Assembly: GCA_016716835.1 (NCBI GenBank)
Contig: JADJUW010000001.1
Location: forward strand, 3,190,001 to 3,254,000
Direction: 5' to 3'
DNA: 64,000 nucleotides
From: Myxococcales bacterium
GTDB taxonomy: Bacteria > Myxococcota_A > Polyangia > Haliangiales > Haliangiaceae
Shown here: positions 53,463 through 63,429 of the stretch, piece by piece
Layout: the number at the start of each line of letters is the position of its first letter
How positions within the stretch are numbered: position 1 is the stretch's first letter
Notes under the pieces: generated by a model
Told to the model about the DNA's origin: nothing
Seen by the model: the letters and a program-made list of their open reading frames with translations, nothing else
The model's database searches: none
Translations under genes and position numbers: made by a program

Positions 53463-54827
53463 CTACGTGCGGCGCCAATGGTCGAGATCGTATTTCTGCA
53501 CCAAACGAATCAGGTTGCGCCGCGAGATTTCCAGCTCGGCCGCCGCGCGCGTCTTGTTGCCGCGATGGCGCATCAGCGCGTCGCGGATCATGAGGCGCTC
53601 AGTGGTCTCGATCACCTTGGGCAGCGAGTGCTCGGGAGCGCCTTGCGAGCCTTCCCCCGCCGCCGCCTCGGGTAGCCGCAAGCCAGGGTTGGTGTGCTCG
53701 GGCGTTGCAGCCTGCAAGGGAACGTCCGCGCCATTGGAGATGCGCGCCGAGAGATGGTGCCAGTCGATGACGGTGCCATCGCCTGAGAGCACATACATGC
53801 GCTCGACCTCATTTTCGAGCTCGCGCACGTTGCCCGGCCACGCATAGCTCAGCAACGCGCCCAGGCAGTTTGCCGCCATGGTCTTGGTGACGCCGTTGCG
53901 CGCGGCCAGGCGCGCCAAAAACGTTTTAACCAGCAAGGGAATATCAGCCTGGCGATCGCGCAGGGGCGGCACCCGCACCGCGATGACGTTGAGCCGATAA
54001 TAAAGATCTTCGCGGAAGTCGCCGCGCTTCACCATGGCCTCGAGATCGCGATTGGTCGCGGCGATGATGCGCACATCGACCTGGCGCGGCTCATTGCTGC
54101 CGACGCGATAGAAGGTGCCCTCTTGCAACACCCGCAGCAGCTTGACCTGCAAGGCCGGAGACATGTCGCCGACCTCGTCGAGAAAAAACGTGCCGCCATG
54201 CGCGGTCTCGAGCAGCCCTTCGCGATCGGCGACCGCGCCGGTGAACGCGCCGCGCACGTGACCGAATAATTCGGAGTCGAGCAAGTTATCGTTGAACGCC
54301 GAGCAGTTGACGGTGACGTAGGGCGCGGCCGCGCGCGCCGACTGGTCGTGAATTTGACGGGCGACCAATTCCTTGCCGGTGCCGTTTTCGCCGAGCACGA
54401 CGATGGAGGCCTCCGAGTTCGCCATCAGCGAGACGCTAGCGCGCAGGCCATGCATGATGGCGGTGTCGCCAAGCAAGGGTGTGGCTTCGACGGCCGCGGC
54501 CGCGCTCGCGCGCTCGGCCGCAATTTCAGCGATGAGCGCGACGGCGCTATCGAGCGGCCCGTCCGCCTTGATCGGGCCGATCAGTAACGTCTTTGATCCT
54601 GCGGGGATCACAATTTCACTCGTGCCATTGCAACAACGCACAATGGCGTAAGACTTGCTGCGATTTGCGGCGGCCAGCGCCGGCCAGCAACACGCAAGCC
54701 CCGACGCGTCGGTGGCGCCGCGTTGATGAGGCGCGACGCCGCGACCATCGGCGGCAAGTAAGGTGGCGGTTAGGCCACGCTCTGCTGCTAGACGCTCGAT
54801 GGAAAATATCCAGCTTGGTCGTTCCAT
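53463..54827 (-). CDS. Sigma-54-dependent transcriptional activator
   Basis: 454 residues from the ATG at 54827; a GTG at 54881 adds 18. The N-terminal ~130 residues are an unrecognised, GAF-like sensor part with no phosphoacceptor receiver. AAA+ domain: Walker A GENGTGKELVA, the sigma-54 contact loop GAFTGA, Walker B GGTFFLDEVGDM, second region LNVIAVRVPPLRDR. C-terminal Fis-type HTH (HRGNKTRAAAELEISRRNLI). It binds an enhancer and opens sigma-54 promoters in response to an unknown signal. Its targets are not visible here. Confidence 0.9.
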   Translation of the reverse strand: MERPSWIFSIERLAAERGLTATLLAADGRGVAPHQRGATDASGLACCWPALAAANRSKSYAIVRCCNGTSEIVIPAGSKTLLIGPIKADGPLDSAVALIAEIAAERASAAAAVEATPLLGDTAIMHGLRASVSLMANSEASIVVLGENGTGKELVARQIHDQSARAAAPYVTVNCSAFNDNLLDSELFGHVRGAFTGAVADREGLLETAHGGTFFLDEVGDMSPALQVKLLRVLQEGTFYRVGSNEPRQVDVRIIAATNRDLEAMVKRGDFREDLYYRLNVIAVRVPPLRDRQADIPLLVKTFLARLAARNGVTKTMAANCLGALLSYAWPGNVRELENEVERMYVLSGDGTVIDWHHLSARISNGADVPLQAATPEHTNPGLRLPEAAAGEGSQGAPEHSLPKVIETTERLMIRDALMRHRGNKTRAAAELEISRRNLIRLVQKYDLDHWRRT

Positions 54828-54984
54828 GAGGACAACGTGCCATGCTGACACGCTATCGGCAACATGAACTAACAGCTTCACTGCATTAATTCACAAATAG
54901 CGGACACCATCACCTGAACAAAGCACTGATGTCCGGACCCTGGTTGAGCTAACCGAGCTAACCAACTGAAATAGTTCACCTCGA

Positions 54985-55665
54985 TTACGCGTCAAGGTTG
55001 GTATCGTCCCAATCAATACCCGGCGACAGACACCACGTGAGCGCGTGTCGGCGCTCCATGATCACGCCGCTGCTGACCACGGCATCGAAGCCGCTCGGCA
55101 CCGTCGCAGCGCCGGACTGTGCCTGCCTTGCCGCATTGTGCGCGCAGTAAAACAGATCTTCCATGGCAATCACCTGCGCGGCGCTGCGTGGCGTGGCGCG
55201 CGCGACGAGCTCTGCCAAGGTGACGCTCATCGCGCCAGCAAACTCCACCACCATTGCCTGGCCGGTGGCCTGATCGATCATCGCGCCGTCAAAACCAGGC
55301 GCGGGCTCAAAGCCAAGCACCCATGCCAGCGGCCACATGTTTTCTAGCCGCCACCCGATCGTCGCCGCATTCTTCTCCAGTGCGACGCTGCGCTTGGTCG
55401 TCCACAGCTTGAGCTCGCCGGCCGACATCCAGGTCTCGAGATGATTGGCCGCGACAAACACTTTTAGGTCATCGCTGGCCAGCTCGTCTTGCGGCACGCT
55501 GCACCACGCATACACCGCCTCGATCGCGAGAAAACGCTTGGCAATTTCGACCACCGGTCGCAACAGGGGCGCCTCATCGTCGAGCAGCAGGTCAGACGCG
55601 ACCACAAAACCGGCGCGGGTTAGGATGTCTATGTTCGTCTCGCGAATCGAAGCGTCGTGGGCCAT
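54985..55665 (-). CDS. DUF4272 family protein
   Basis: 226 residues matching DUF4272, with WRLENMWPLAWVLGFEPAP as its most typical part and EIAKRFLAIEAVYAWCSV before it. Function unknown. No signal peptide. The 103-bp gap to the sigma-54 gene is AT-rich. Ends with the acidic WDDTNLDA. Confidence 0.75.
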   Translation of the reverse strand: MAHDASIRETNIDILTRAGFVVASDLLLDDEAPLLRPVVEIAKRFLAIEAVYAWCSVPQDELASDDLKVFVAANHLETWMSAGELKLWTTKRSVALEKNAATIGWRLENMWPLAWVLGFEPAPGFDGAMIDQATGQAMVVEFAGAMSVTLAELVARATPRSAAQVIAMEDLFYCAHNAARQAQSGAATVPSGFDAVVSSGVIMERRHALTWCLSPGIDWDDTNLDA

Positions 55666-55743
55666 GCCGCCTTATGGCGTGCCAGGCTGGCCAGTACAAG
55701 GGCCGCGCTGGTACCAAATGAGGCGCCCCGAGGCTCTGCGCCA

Positions 55744-57744
55744 CTACCGCATTTGTAATTCGAGCGCCTCGAGCTGGCGCACCTGGTCGCGCAGCGCCGC
55801 CGCCGTCTCGAATTCAAGGTCTGCCGCGGCGGTTTTCATCTCTTTGCGCAGCTTGTCGATGGCGCCGCGCAGCGACGCCAAATCCGAAATCGCCGAAGCG
55901 TCCACGGCCGTGCCGCGCGCGGTCTTGCCCTTGCCACGCCGGGTGGGCTCAGAAATGTGCACGTCGGTGATGCCGCGCTTGGTCGACGCCGGGACGATGC
56001 CGTGCGCGTCGTTGTGCGCCTGCTGCAAGGTCCGCCGCCGCGAGGTCTCGCTCATCGCGTACTTGATCGATTCGGTTTGCTTGTCCGCGTACAAGATGAC
56101 GCGGCCATGCAGGTTGCGCGCGGCGCGGCCAATGGTTTGGATGAGCGAGCGCGCGCTGCGCAGAAACCCTTCTTTGTCGGCGTCTAAGATCGCCACCAGC
56201 GACACCTCGGGGATATCGAGGCCTTCGCGCAACAAGTTGATGCCAACCAGCACGTCGAACGCGCCTTGCCGCAGCTCGCGCAAGATCTGGATGCGCTCGA
56301 GCGTGTCGATGTCCGAATGCAGGTACCGCACGCGCACGCCGATTTCCGTGTAGTAGTCGGTGAGATCTTCCGCCATGCGTTTGGTTAGCGTGGTCACGAG
56401 CACGCGTTCGCCGCGCGCCGCGACGGCGCGAATTTCGTCGAGCAGGTCGTCGACTTGGCGGCCAACCGGGCGGATTTCGACTTGCGGATCGAGCAGCCCG
56501 GTGGGGCGAATAATTTGCTCGACGTAGACGCCCTGCGCCTGGGCAAGCTCCCAATCCGCCGGCGTCGCCGAAACAAAAATGCCGGTTGCAAAGCGCTGCT
56601 CCCACTCGGCAAATTTGAGCGGCCGGTTATCGAGCGCGCTTGGCAGGCGAAAACCAAAACTCACCAATGTCTCCTTGCGCGAGCGATCGCCGGCGAACAT
56701 GGCGCCGATCTGCGGCACGGTCTGATGCGACTCGTCGACCACGAGTAGATAGTCCTTGGGAAAATAATCCATCAGCGTCGGCGGCGGCTCGCCAGCGGCC
56801 GCGCCGCTAAGGTGACGCGAGTAGTTCTCGATGCCGTTGCAAAAGCCCATCTGTTCTAGGCTTTCCATGTCATACAGCGTGCGTTGTTCGAGGCGTTGCC
56901 GTTCGAGCAGCTTGCCCTCGGCCTCAAGCGCCTGCAGCCGCTCGGCCAATTCGGCGCGAATGGTCGCCGCGGCGCGCGCTAGCGTGTCTTGCGGCGTCGC
57001 AAAGTGCGAGGCGGGAAAAATGCGCGTCTGCGGCAGCGCCTGCTTCACGGTGCCGCGCAGCGCATCGATCTCGACGATGCGTTCGATTTCGTCGCCAAAC
57101 CATTCGACGCGGATGGCTGTGTCGGCCTCGTACGCCGGAAAGATCTCGACCACGTCGCCGCGGACGCGAAATTTGCCGCGCGAAAAATCGAGGTCATTGC
57201 GCTCGTATTGCAGCTCGACCAGCCGCCGCAGCACGGCGTCGCGCGCCGTGGTCTGGCCGGCGACCAAGTCGCACGTCATGTCAGCATACGTCTCGCGCGA
57301 GCCAATACCGTAGATGCATGACACCGAGGCGACAATAATCACGTCCCGCCGCGACAACAACGCGTACGTCGCCGCGTGGCGCATGCGGTCGATCTCCTCG
57401 TTGATCTGCGAATCCTTCTCGATAAAGGTATCGGTCGAGGGCACATACGCCTCCGGTTGGTAATAGTCGTAATAGCTAACGAAATAGTGCACGGCGTTGT
57501 CGGGGAAGAGCTCCTTGAACTCGCCGTAGAGTTGCGCCGCCAAGATCTTGTTGTGGGCCATGATCAGCGTCGGCTTCTGCGTCTGCGCGATCACATTGGC
57601 GATCGTAAACGTCTTGCCCGACCCGGTAATCCCGAGCAGCACCTGGGCCCGGTCACCCCGCTCCACCCCCGCCACCAGCTCGCCAATCGCCCTAGGCTGG
57701 TCCCCCATCGGCTTATACGGCGACACCAAGCGAAACGGCTGCAT
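55744..57744 (-). CDS. uvrB: Excinuclease ABC subunit UvrB
   Basis: 666 residues, full length. Walker A LGITGSGKTFT; beta-hairpin YYDYYQPEAYVP that probes the damaged strand; DEAD-like VVDESHQTVPQIG; helicase motifs GINLLREGLDIPEVSLV and LIQTIGRAARNLHG; C-terminal UVR domain (LRKEMKTAAADLEFETAA) for UvrC contact. Nucleotide-excision repair with UvrA and UvrC, not in this window. Confidence 0.97.
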   Translation of the reverse strand: MQPFRLVSPYKPMGDQPRAIGELVAGVERGDRAQVLLGITGSGKTFTIANVIAQTQKPTLIMAHNKILAAQLYGEFKELFPDNAVHYFVSYYDYYQPEAYVPSTDTFIEKDSQINEEIDRMRHAATYALLSRRDVIIVASVSCIYGIGSRETYADMTCDLVAGQTTARDAVLRRLVELQYERNDLDFSRGKFRVRGDVVEIFPAYEADTAIRVEWFGDEIERIVEIDALRGTVKQALPQTRIFPASHFATPQDTLARAAATIRAELAERLQALEAEGKLLERQRLEQRTLYDMESLEQMGFCNGIENYSRHLSGAAAGEPPPTLMDYFPKDYLLVVDESHQTVPQIGAMFAGDRSRKETLVSFGFRLPSALDNRPLKFAEWEQRFATGIFVSATPADWELAQAQGVYVEQIIRPTGLLDPQVEIRPVGRQVDDLLDEIRAVAARGERVLVTTLTKRMAEDLTDYYTEIGVRVRYLHSDIDTLERIQILRELRQGAFDVLVGINLLREGLDIPEVSLVAILDADKEGFLRSARSLIQTIGRAARNLHGRVILYADKQTESIKYAMSETSRRRTLQQAHNDAHGIVPASTKRGITDVHISEPTRRGKGKTARGTAVDASAISDLASLRGAIDKLRKEMKTAAADLEFETAAALRDQVRQLEALELQMR

Positions 57745-57865
57745 CCCCCCACTCTAGGATGGGGTCACTCTCCACGTCCAGAACAATAGCGATCTCAAAT
57801 GCTTGCCCACCCTACTGCGTGATTACCTCGCTGCGCCGTCCGCGTCGCCGTGCTATGGCTTGAGG

Positions 57866-58498
57866 ATGGCGCCATGGCAGGGCTTTTACGCGATCCTCGA
57901 TCGCGACGATGAAGCGCTTGCGCGTGCGCTGCTCGCCGGAGGTGCGCACGCATTGCAAATTCGCATGAAGGGCGCGACGCCGCGTGAGATCATGCGGGTG
58001 GCGAAATGGCTGCGGCCGTTGACGCGACATGTTGGCGCCGCGTTGGTCATCAATGATCGGCTTGATCTGGCCTTGGCCGCCGAGGCCGATGCAGTGCATC
58101 TGGGGCAAGATGACATGGCGCTCACGGCGGCGCGTCAGCTTGTCGGCACGCGGCTCGCCATCGGCATCTCAACGCACAACGCCGCGCAGGTAGAGGCCGC
58201 CTGTGCCGGCGGCGCCAGCTATATTGGCTTTGGACCAATTTTCGCGACAACCACGAAGGGCAATCCTGATCCGGTTGTTGGCATCGAGGGCCTGCGGGAG
58301 GCCGTCGGCCGCGCCGCCGCCAGCGGCGCCGCGGTGCCGGTGATCGCGATTGGCGGCATAGCGCTGGCCGTGCTTGAACAGATCGCTCTCGCCGGGGCAG
58401 CTGGGGCTTGTGTGATCTCGCAGGTCAACGGCGCGGCAAACGTGCAGGAGGCGGCACAGGCGGTCAGTGATGCATTTGGTCGCAGCCAAAATCAGTAG
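57866..58498 (+). CDS. thiE: Thiamine-phosphate synthase ThiE
   Basis: 210 residues from the ATG at 57866 with GAGG just upstream. TIM barrel: ALQIRMKGATPREIM, VINDRLDLALAAEADAVHLG, GISTHNAAQVEAACAGGASY, GFGPIFATTTKG, VIAIGGI. It joins HMP-PP and thiazole phosphate to give thiamine phosphate. Together with thiD (52.6 kb) it covers the HMP-branch and coupling steps. Confidence 0.92.
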   Translation: MAPWQGFYAILDRDDEALARALLAGGAHALQIRMKGATPREIMRVAKWLRPLTRHVGAALVINDRLDLALAAEADAVHLGQDDMALTAARQLVGTRLAIGISTHNAAQVEAACAGGASYIGFGPIFATTTKGNPDPVVGIEGLREAVGRAAASGAAVPVIAIGGIALAVLEQIALAGAAGACVISQVNGAANVQEAAQAVSDAFGRSQNQ

Positions 58499-58517
58499 AA
58501 TCAGTAAAATCAACTTG

Positions 58518-58546
58518 TTGCCAGGGCGGGCCCCTCGTCATACATA
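58518..58546 (+). promoter_or_regulatory. Likely promoter of the small CxxCH gene
   Basis: TTGCCA (58518-58523) and TACATA (58541-58546) with a 17-bp spacer, then an AT-rich leader of about 45 nt and a TTAGGAG ribosome-binding site. Confidence 0.45.
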
Positions 58547-58597
58547 GACTGAATCTTTTTCGCTTATATCCGTCATAGTATCAGTTTAGGAGTTTTC

Positions 58598-58891
58598 ATG
58601 ATCGCCATCGCTCGCTTGCTTGCCGCCGTTGTCATTGTCGCCGCGCTTGGCCAAGCCGCTACCGCCGTGGCCGACGTCTGCAAGGCCAAGAAATTCGAAA
58701 CCAAGCTGGTCGAAGACGCTTGCAAACAAGGCGGGCAGGGCGCCGCCAAGGACGCGATGAAAAAATGGACCAAGGCGGCCAAGGCCAAGCGGCCGAGCCT
58801 TGATTGCAAGTCGTGCCACAGCAAGCTCGCGCCCGGCTACGACCTGAAGAAAGACGCGCTCGCGTTATTTAAAGAGCTCGACGTCAAGTAA
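58598..58891 (+). CDS. Small secreted CxxCH protein
   Basis: 97 residues. Signal peptide (LLAAVVIVAALGQAATAVA), then a Lys-rich helical mature protein of about 72 residues with four Cys: DVCKAKKF, DACKQGG and the haem-type CKSCH. A single c-type haem or a disulfide-held metal site is possible; the lack of an obvious distal Met argues against a normal cytochrome c. TTAGGAG fixes the ATG. Single-gene unit with its own promoter. Confidence 0.75.
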   Translation: MIAIARLLAAVVIVAALGQAATAVADVCKAKKFETKLVEDACKQGGQGAAKDAMKKWTKAAKAKRPSLDCKSCHSKLAPGYDLKKDALALFKELDVK

Positions 58892-58920
58892 CGCGGTCAG
58901 GCGTAGGCCCCGCCAACACG

Positions 58921-61272
58921 CTACGGGGTCGCGGGCACGATCTGCAGCTCTTTGCCGTAGTACAAGCGATAGCCGCCTTCGACGGTTTCCAGCCGCTCAC
59001 CCAAGCCCAGGTCACGCATGGTCGAGATGGCGACGTAGAGGCGATTCGTCAGGTATTGATCCGCGATCATTTCGCCCGGCCAGGCGGCCTCGAGCATGGC
59101 GCGCGTCGTGACGGGTTTGGCGGGGTCTGACAGGCGTTGATGCACCAAGGTTTGCAACAAGCGCCGCAAGAGGCGCCGTCGCCTCATATCGACGCGCGGC
59201 CAGCCGCTGCGGGCAAACCACGCCGCGTCGGCCGCGATCACGAGTTGGGCCGGCAAGTTCTCGAGCTCGGCAGGCACGATGAGCGGCCAAAGCCGCCGTG
59301 AGGTGGCGATATGCGCGCCAAGCGACACCGAGGCATCGCGCGTAATTAAGGCAAATCGGCGCCGTGCCGCCGAACGATGCGCCTCGGCGCGATATTCATC
59401 GCCGGCCGCCGCTGTCCTGCGTGCCTCGGCTACCGCGCAGCACACGGTGATCAGCGCGACGCCGGCTTGCCACTGCGGCGCGGTCATCGAATCGAGCAAC
59501 GCTTGCGCCGATTCTAACGTTGGCATCGGTGGTGGCGACGTCGTGCTCGAGGGCGTGTCGAGTTCGATGCCGTCGAGCTCGGGAAGCGCGTCGAGACCAA
59601 TGTGCGCGAGAAATTCGATCTGTGAGTGCAAAGGGTCGATTTCGCGCTCATAGAGCGGCTTGCGGGCAAATTGCAATGCGCCGACTTCGCCGAGAATTTG
59701 CCGCGCCTCGGCGACAAGTTCGGGATTGCGGCGGATGTTTTGCGCCGCCGCGAGCGCATGCAGCTTGGCGGCGTCGAAATCGCCCGCACTTGAGGCGACG
59801 TAGACCGCGAGCGATTCGAGATCGGCGCGGAGGTCGACGTCGTGGGTGCCGGTGCCGCCGTCGCGCACGATATCGGCGGCGACCTGCATATGGTGGCGCG
59901 CCATCGCGAGGTCTCCGACCTCGGTCTGCAGCGTGGCGAGGCCGACGTGGATGCGATAGCGCAGGTGGTAGGGCGCCCCGGGATACGCGGCCAGCGCCTC
60001 GCTTAGATCGCGAATACTTTGGCTTGGCAAGGCGCGATGACGAATGTTGGTCGCGCGGCGCACCAAGGCCAGCGCGAGGTCCTTGCCGCGATGCGGGCGC
60101 GCCATCGCAACGGCCCTATCGAATTCGAGCATGCTGATCTCGTAGGGCCCGCGCAAAAAGAGCAAGGGATGCAACAAAAAGGCCGCACGGGCGGCGGGCC
60201 CTTGCCCGTCGAAGCGGCGAATCACGAGCACGAGATCTGCGCCCGCCTGCCTCAGCTCTTGCCGCGCCGCGAGGTCCGTGCTCGCCGCGGCGGCAATAGG
60301 CGCGAGGCGCGCGCACACCCAATTGGAGTGCCGCAGCCACAGCTCGCCGCGCAAGCCGTGCTGTTCGCTCCAGCTATCGAGGAAGCCGCGGACGTACGTC
60401 GGCACCAGCCACCGATCCTGTTGGTGCTGAAGCAGGCCACATCGGCGCGCGGTCGCCCGCGCCTCGGAGGCGCTGGTCGCGTCGTTTTCGAGAAACACCG
60501 GCATATAGGCGGCCGCAAAGGTCGCGAGTTCGGCAACCGCGAGCACCGCATCTTCATCGATGATTGAGGTGACGGCGTCGAGCACGACGTCGACGGTGTC
60601 ACCGGCGAGCTGTTGCGCCTCGTCAAATTGCGCGTTGTTGCGTCGTGCCCACACCGAAAGCGGCAAGGCCTCGATCGCCTCGACAAAGCGCGGCGAGCCG
60701 ATGACGGCGGCGGTGCCAACCAAGAGCTCAAGCGCCGCGGGATTGCCGGCCGCCAAGCGCAACGCGAGCAGCTTGGCATCGTCCGACAATTCGGCAGCGG
60801 CATGCATGGCGAGCTCTTGCGCCAAGGTCGCCGCGTCTGGTGGGGTTAGGCCCGTCAGCTTCAACAAGGCGGCTTCGCGCATGGCGACGCGCCCCGCGAC
60901 GGCGACGCGTGGACGCGGCGAAAGCGCGAGCAAGCGCTGAACCACGTGATGCACCGCTTGCATGTCTTCGACCCCATCGAGGAGGAGCACCGCCGAGCGC
61001 CGCGCGAGCGCGCCCGCGACATTGTCGAGGATGTCTTCACATGAGCGGTCGGGCGCACAGCTAATCCCAAGCTTGGTCGCGGTCGCCGCCAACATGCCCT
61101 CGGCGGAGGTAATGTCGGCAAGGTCAATGAGCACCGCGCCCGTGCCAAGTTCGCTGGCTAGGGCGCGCATAAAATGCGACTTGCCCACGCCGGCTGGCCC
61201 CCAGATGCATACCGCCGCGGAACCGGCGGCAAGGCGATGAAACGAGGCCAATTCGGTATGACGACCTATCAC
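58921..61272 (-). CDS. ATPase/TPR/winged-helix transcriptional regulator
   Basis: 783 residues from a GTG. NTPase: Walker A IWGPAGVGKSHFMRAL, Walker B-like AVLLLDGVEDM, in a STAND/AAA-like arrangement. A long helical, TPR-like middle follows (RYRIHVGLATLQTEVGDLAM), then a C-terminal OmpR-type winged helix (ARSGWPRVDMRRRRLLRRLL to LYVAISTMRDLGLGERLETV). The effector domain at the C-terminus is the reverse of BTAD/SARP regulators. The signal is unknown; the divergent GH13 gene 90 bp away is a possible target. Confidence 0.8.
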   Translation of the reverse strand: MIGRHTELASFHRLAAGSAAVCIWGPAGVGKSHFMRALASELGTGAVLIDLADITSAEGMLAATATKLGISCAPDRSCEDILDNVAGALARRSAVLLLDGVEDMQAVHHVVQRLLALSPRPRVAVAGRVAMREAALLKLTGLTPPDAATLAQELAMHAAAELSDDAKLLALRLAAGNPAALELLVGTAAVIGSPRFVEAIEALPLSVWARRNNAQFDEAQQLAGDTVDVVLDAVTSIIDEDAVLAVAELATFAAAYMPVFLENDATSASEARATARRCGLLQHQQDRWLVPTYVRGFLDSWSEQHGLRGELWLRHSNWVCARLAPIAAAASTDLAARQELRQAGADLVLVIRRFDGQGPAARAAFLLHPLLFLRGPYEISMLEFDRAVAMARPHRGKDLALALVRRATNIRHRALPSQSIRDLSEALAAYPGAPYHLRYRIHVGLATLQTEVGDLAMARHHMQVAADIVRDGGTGTHDVDLRADLESLAVYVASSAGDFDAAKLHALAAAQNIRRNPELVAEARQILGEVGALQFARKPLYEREIDPLHSQIEFLAHIGLDALPELDGIELDTPSSTTSPPPMPTLESAQALLDSMTAPQWQAGVALITVCCAVAEARRTAAAGDEYRAEAHRSAARRRFALITRDASVSLGAHIATSRRLWPLIVPAELENLPAQLVIAADAAWFARSGWPRVDMRRRRLLRRLLQTLVHQRLSDPAKPVTTRAMLEAAWPGEMIADQYLTNRLYVAISTMRDLGLGERLETVEGGYRLYYGKELQIVPATP

Positions 61273-61362
61273 CTATTAATGTGACCACGGCGGGCGTTGC
61301 GGTGGCAAGTGTGGTTGCCATGAAGTACCGCGCGCGGGGCGCACGCAATTGCGCGATTGCAA

Positions 61363-63228
61363 ATGATGAGATTTACACTTACACCCACCGCCATGATGCC
61401 GCGCTCGATTTGCAGTTTGCTGGCGCTTGGGTTGGCAGCCTGCGGGGGGCCCGCGGCTAGGCGCGATGCGAGCGACGTCCCGAGCGGTCCCGACAAAACC
61501 GCGCATGCATTTTCGCTGTGGGCGCCGAATGCTACCGCTGTATTTGTGCAAGGTGACTTCAATACGTGGAACGCGACCGACACGCCGATGATCGCGATGG
61601 AGGGCGGCATGTGGCAGGTCAGCGTGCCAGGTGCGCAGGTCGGCCAAGGCTATCAGTTTGTCATCCATCACGAAGGCGGCGGCGTGACGCGGCCCGATCC
61701 ACGCGGCCGAGCGATGACCAATTCGATCGGCCACAGCCTGATCGTCGATCCTACCGCTTATGCCTGGCAGCATGGCGGCGTCGCGATGCCGCCGTGGAAC
61801 GAACAAATCATCTACGAGATGCACATTGGCAGCTTTAACGACGCGCCCGGTGGCGGGCCGGGCACGTTCGCCTCGGCGATGGCGCGGCTGGACGATTTAG
61901 CCGAGCTTGGTGTCAACGTCATCGAGCTGCTGCCAATCGCAGAGTTCGCTGGCGACTATAGCTGGGGCTATAACGGCGCGCATCCGTTTGCCATTGAGAG
62001 CGGGTACGGCACGCCCGATGACTTTCGTGCCCTGGTCGACGCGGCGCATGCGCGCGGCATCGCGGTGGTGGTCGACGTCGTTTACAACCATTGGGGGCCG
62101 CAAGACCTCTCGCTGTGGTGCTTTGATGGGCCCTGCCTCGGCGAGGACAATGGCGGCATCTATTTCTACACCGATTGGCGCCGCGAGAGCGGCTGGGGAC
62201 CTCGTCCGGATTACGGACGCGAAGAGGTGCGGGCCTATATCGCCGACAACGTCATGATGTGGCTTGAGGAGTACAACGTCGATGGCCTGCGGTTTGACTC
62301 GACGGTGAATATCCGCAACGCGAGCGGCACGGATGTGCCCGAGGGCTGGTGGCTGCTGCAGGCGATCAACGACCGCGTCGACGCGCAGTATTCTGGCCGC
62401 ATCATGATCGCGGAAGATTTGCAAGGCGATGCCTGGCTGACCAAGGCCACTGGCGAAGGCGGCGCGGGCTTTGATGCGCAATGGGATGGCGGGTTCTTTC
62501 ACCCCATCCATGCCGTGCTCGTCGCCCCTGAAGATGGCCAGCGTTCGATGACGGTAGTCGCCGAGGCTTTGCGAGGAGGCGCAGCCGGCGCGCCATTTGC
62601 GCGCGTGGTCTATACTGAAAACCATGACGAGGTTGCCAACGGCAAGCAGCGGCTGCCGGTGATGATCGCGCCAAACGACCCAGCAGGCTATCACGCGCGT
62701 AAGCGCTCGATGCTCGGCGCCGCGCTCGTGCTTACGGCGCCTGCGATTCCCATGCTGTTCCAAGGCCAAGAGTTTCTCGAAGATGGCTATTTTCGCGACG
62801 ACGATCCGCTCGATTGGTCGCGCGCCCAGACGTTTGCCGCCGTGCGCGCGCTGTATCGCGATTTGATCGCGCTGCGCCGCAACCTCGCCGACACCACGCG
62901 CGGCCTCACCGGCGACCGCAGCGACGTCTTTCACGTCAACGACGTCGACAAGGTCATCGCCATGCACCGGTGGTATGATGCGGCCGACGCCGGCAACGTG
63001 GTGGTGGCCTTCAATTTTGCCGACAAGGCGTATACCGGGTATCAGCTCGGCGTCCCCAGCTGCGGCACATGGCAGGTGCGATTTAATAGTGACGCGACGG
63101 CGTATGGCAGCGATTTCGGCAATGTTGGCGCGACCAGCGTCGCCGCGAGCGCCACGCCGCGCGATGGCTTGCCGTGCAGCATTTCGTTGCCGTTAGGCCG
63201 CTACGCCGCCGTGATCTTGTCGAAGTAG
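61363..63228 (+). CDS. Secreted GH13 glucan-active lipoprotein (branching-enzyme-like)
   Basis: 621 residues; starts at 61363, 61366 or 61393 all give a signal peptide with lipobox LAAC. After it: a CBM48-like N-terminal domain (HAFSLWAPNATAVFVQGDFN) and a GH13 barrel with region I VVDVVYNHWG, nucleophile Asp in VDGLRFDSTVN, acid/base Glu in MIAEDLQGD, and region IV YTENHDEV. The layout is like GlgB/GlgZ enzymes, which are normally cytoplasmic, so the lipoprotein signal is unusual. It probably acts on external or periplasmic alpha-glucans or trehalose-like oligosaccharides. Downstream lies element copy C. Confidence 0.88.
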   Translation: MMRFTLTPTAMMPRSICSLLALGLAACGGPAARRDASDVPSGPDKTAHAFSLWAPNATAVFVQGDFNTWNATDTPMIAMEGGMWQVSVPGAQVGQGYQFVIHHEGGGVTRPDPRGRAMTNSIGHSLIVDPTAYAWQHGGVAMPPWNEQIIYEMHIGSFNDAPGGGPGTFASAMARLDDLAELGVNVIELLPIAEFAGDYSWGYNGAHPFAIESGYGTPDDFRALVDAAHARGIAVVVDVVYNHWGPQDLSLWCFDGPCLGEDNGGIYFYTDWRRESGWGPRPDYGREEVRAYIADNVMMWLEEYNVDGLRFDSTVNIRNASGTDVPEGWWLLQAINDRVDAQYSGRIMIAEDLQGDAWLTKATGEGGAGFDAQWDGGFFHPIHAVLVAPEDGQRSMTVVAEALRGGAAGAPFARVVYTENHDEVANGKQRLPVMIAPNDPAGYHARKRSMLGAALVLTAPAIPMLFQGQEFLEDGYFRDDDPLDWSRAQTFAAVRALYRDLIALRRNLADTTRGLTGDRSDVFHVNDVDKVIAMHRWYDAADAGNVVVAFNFADKAYTGYQLGVPSCGTWQVRFNSDATAYGSDFGNVGATSVAASATPRDGLPCSISLPLGRYAAVILSK

Positions 63229-63268
63229 CGGGGCTCCGGGAAGTGGTCGGCGGGTGCGTCGCGGACAA

Positions 63269-63419
63269 GGGCAGGGCGGTGGGCGCACGTCTCTTCCGCG
63301 AGCGTAGATTGCAGGGCGGCATCGCAAGCACCGAAGGTGGTGATACCACAGAGGTCTCGTTATGCTCCGGAGGGGCGCTATCCGCGAGCAGGAAGATATG
63401 TGCGCCCACCACCCTGCCT
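63269..63419. repeat. Dispersed inverted-arm element, copy C
   Basis: About 150 bp starting 40 bp after the GH13 stop. Arms of 28 bp: GGCAGGGCGGTGGGCGCACG on the left, and GTGCGCCCACCACCCTGCC on the right, with a few mismatches. The 93-bp core is the same length as in copy B and mostly identical, in the same orientation. Outer arm bases differ from copies A and B but match each other. It ends 10 bp before the thiolase stop. Convergent junction. Confidence 0.8.
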
Positions 63420-63429
63420 TCTACAATAG

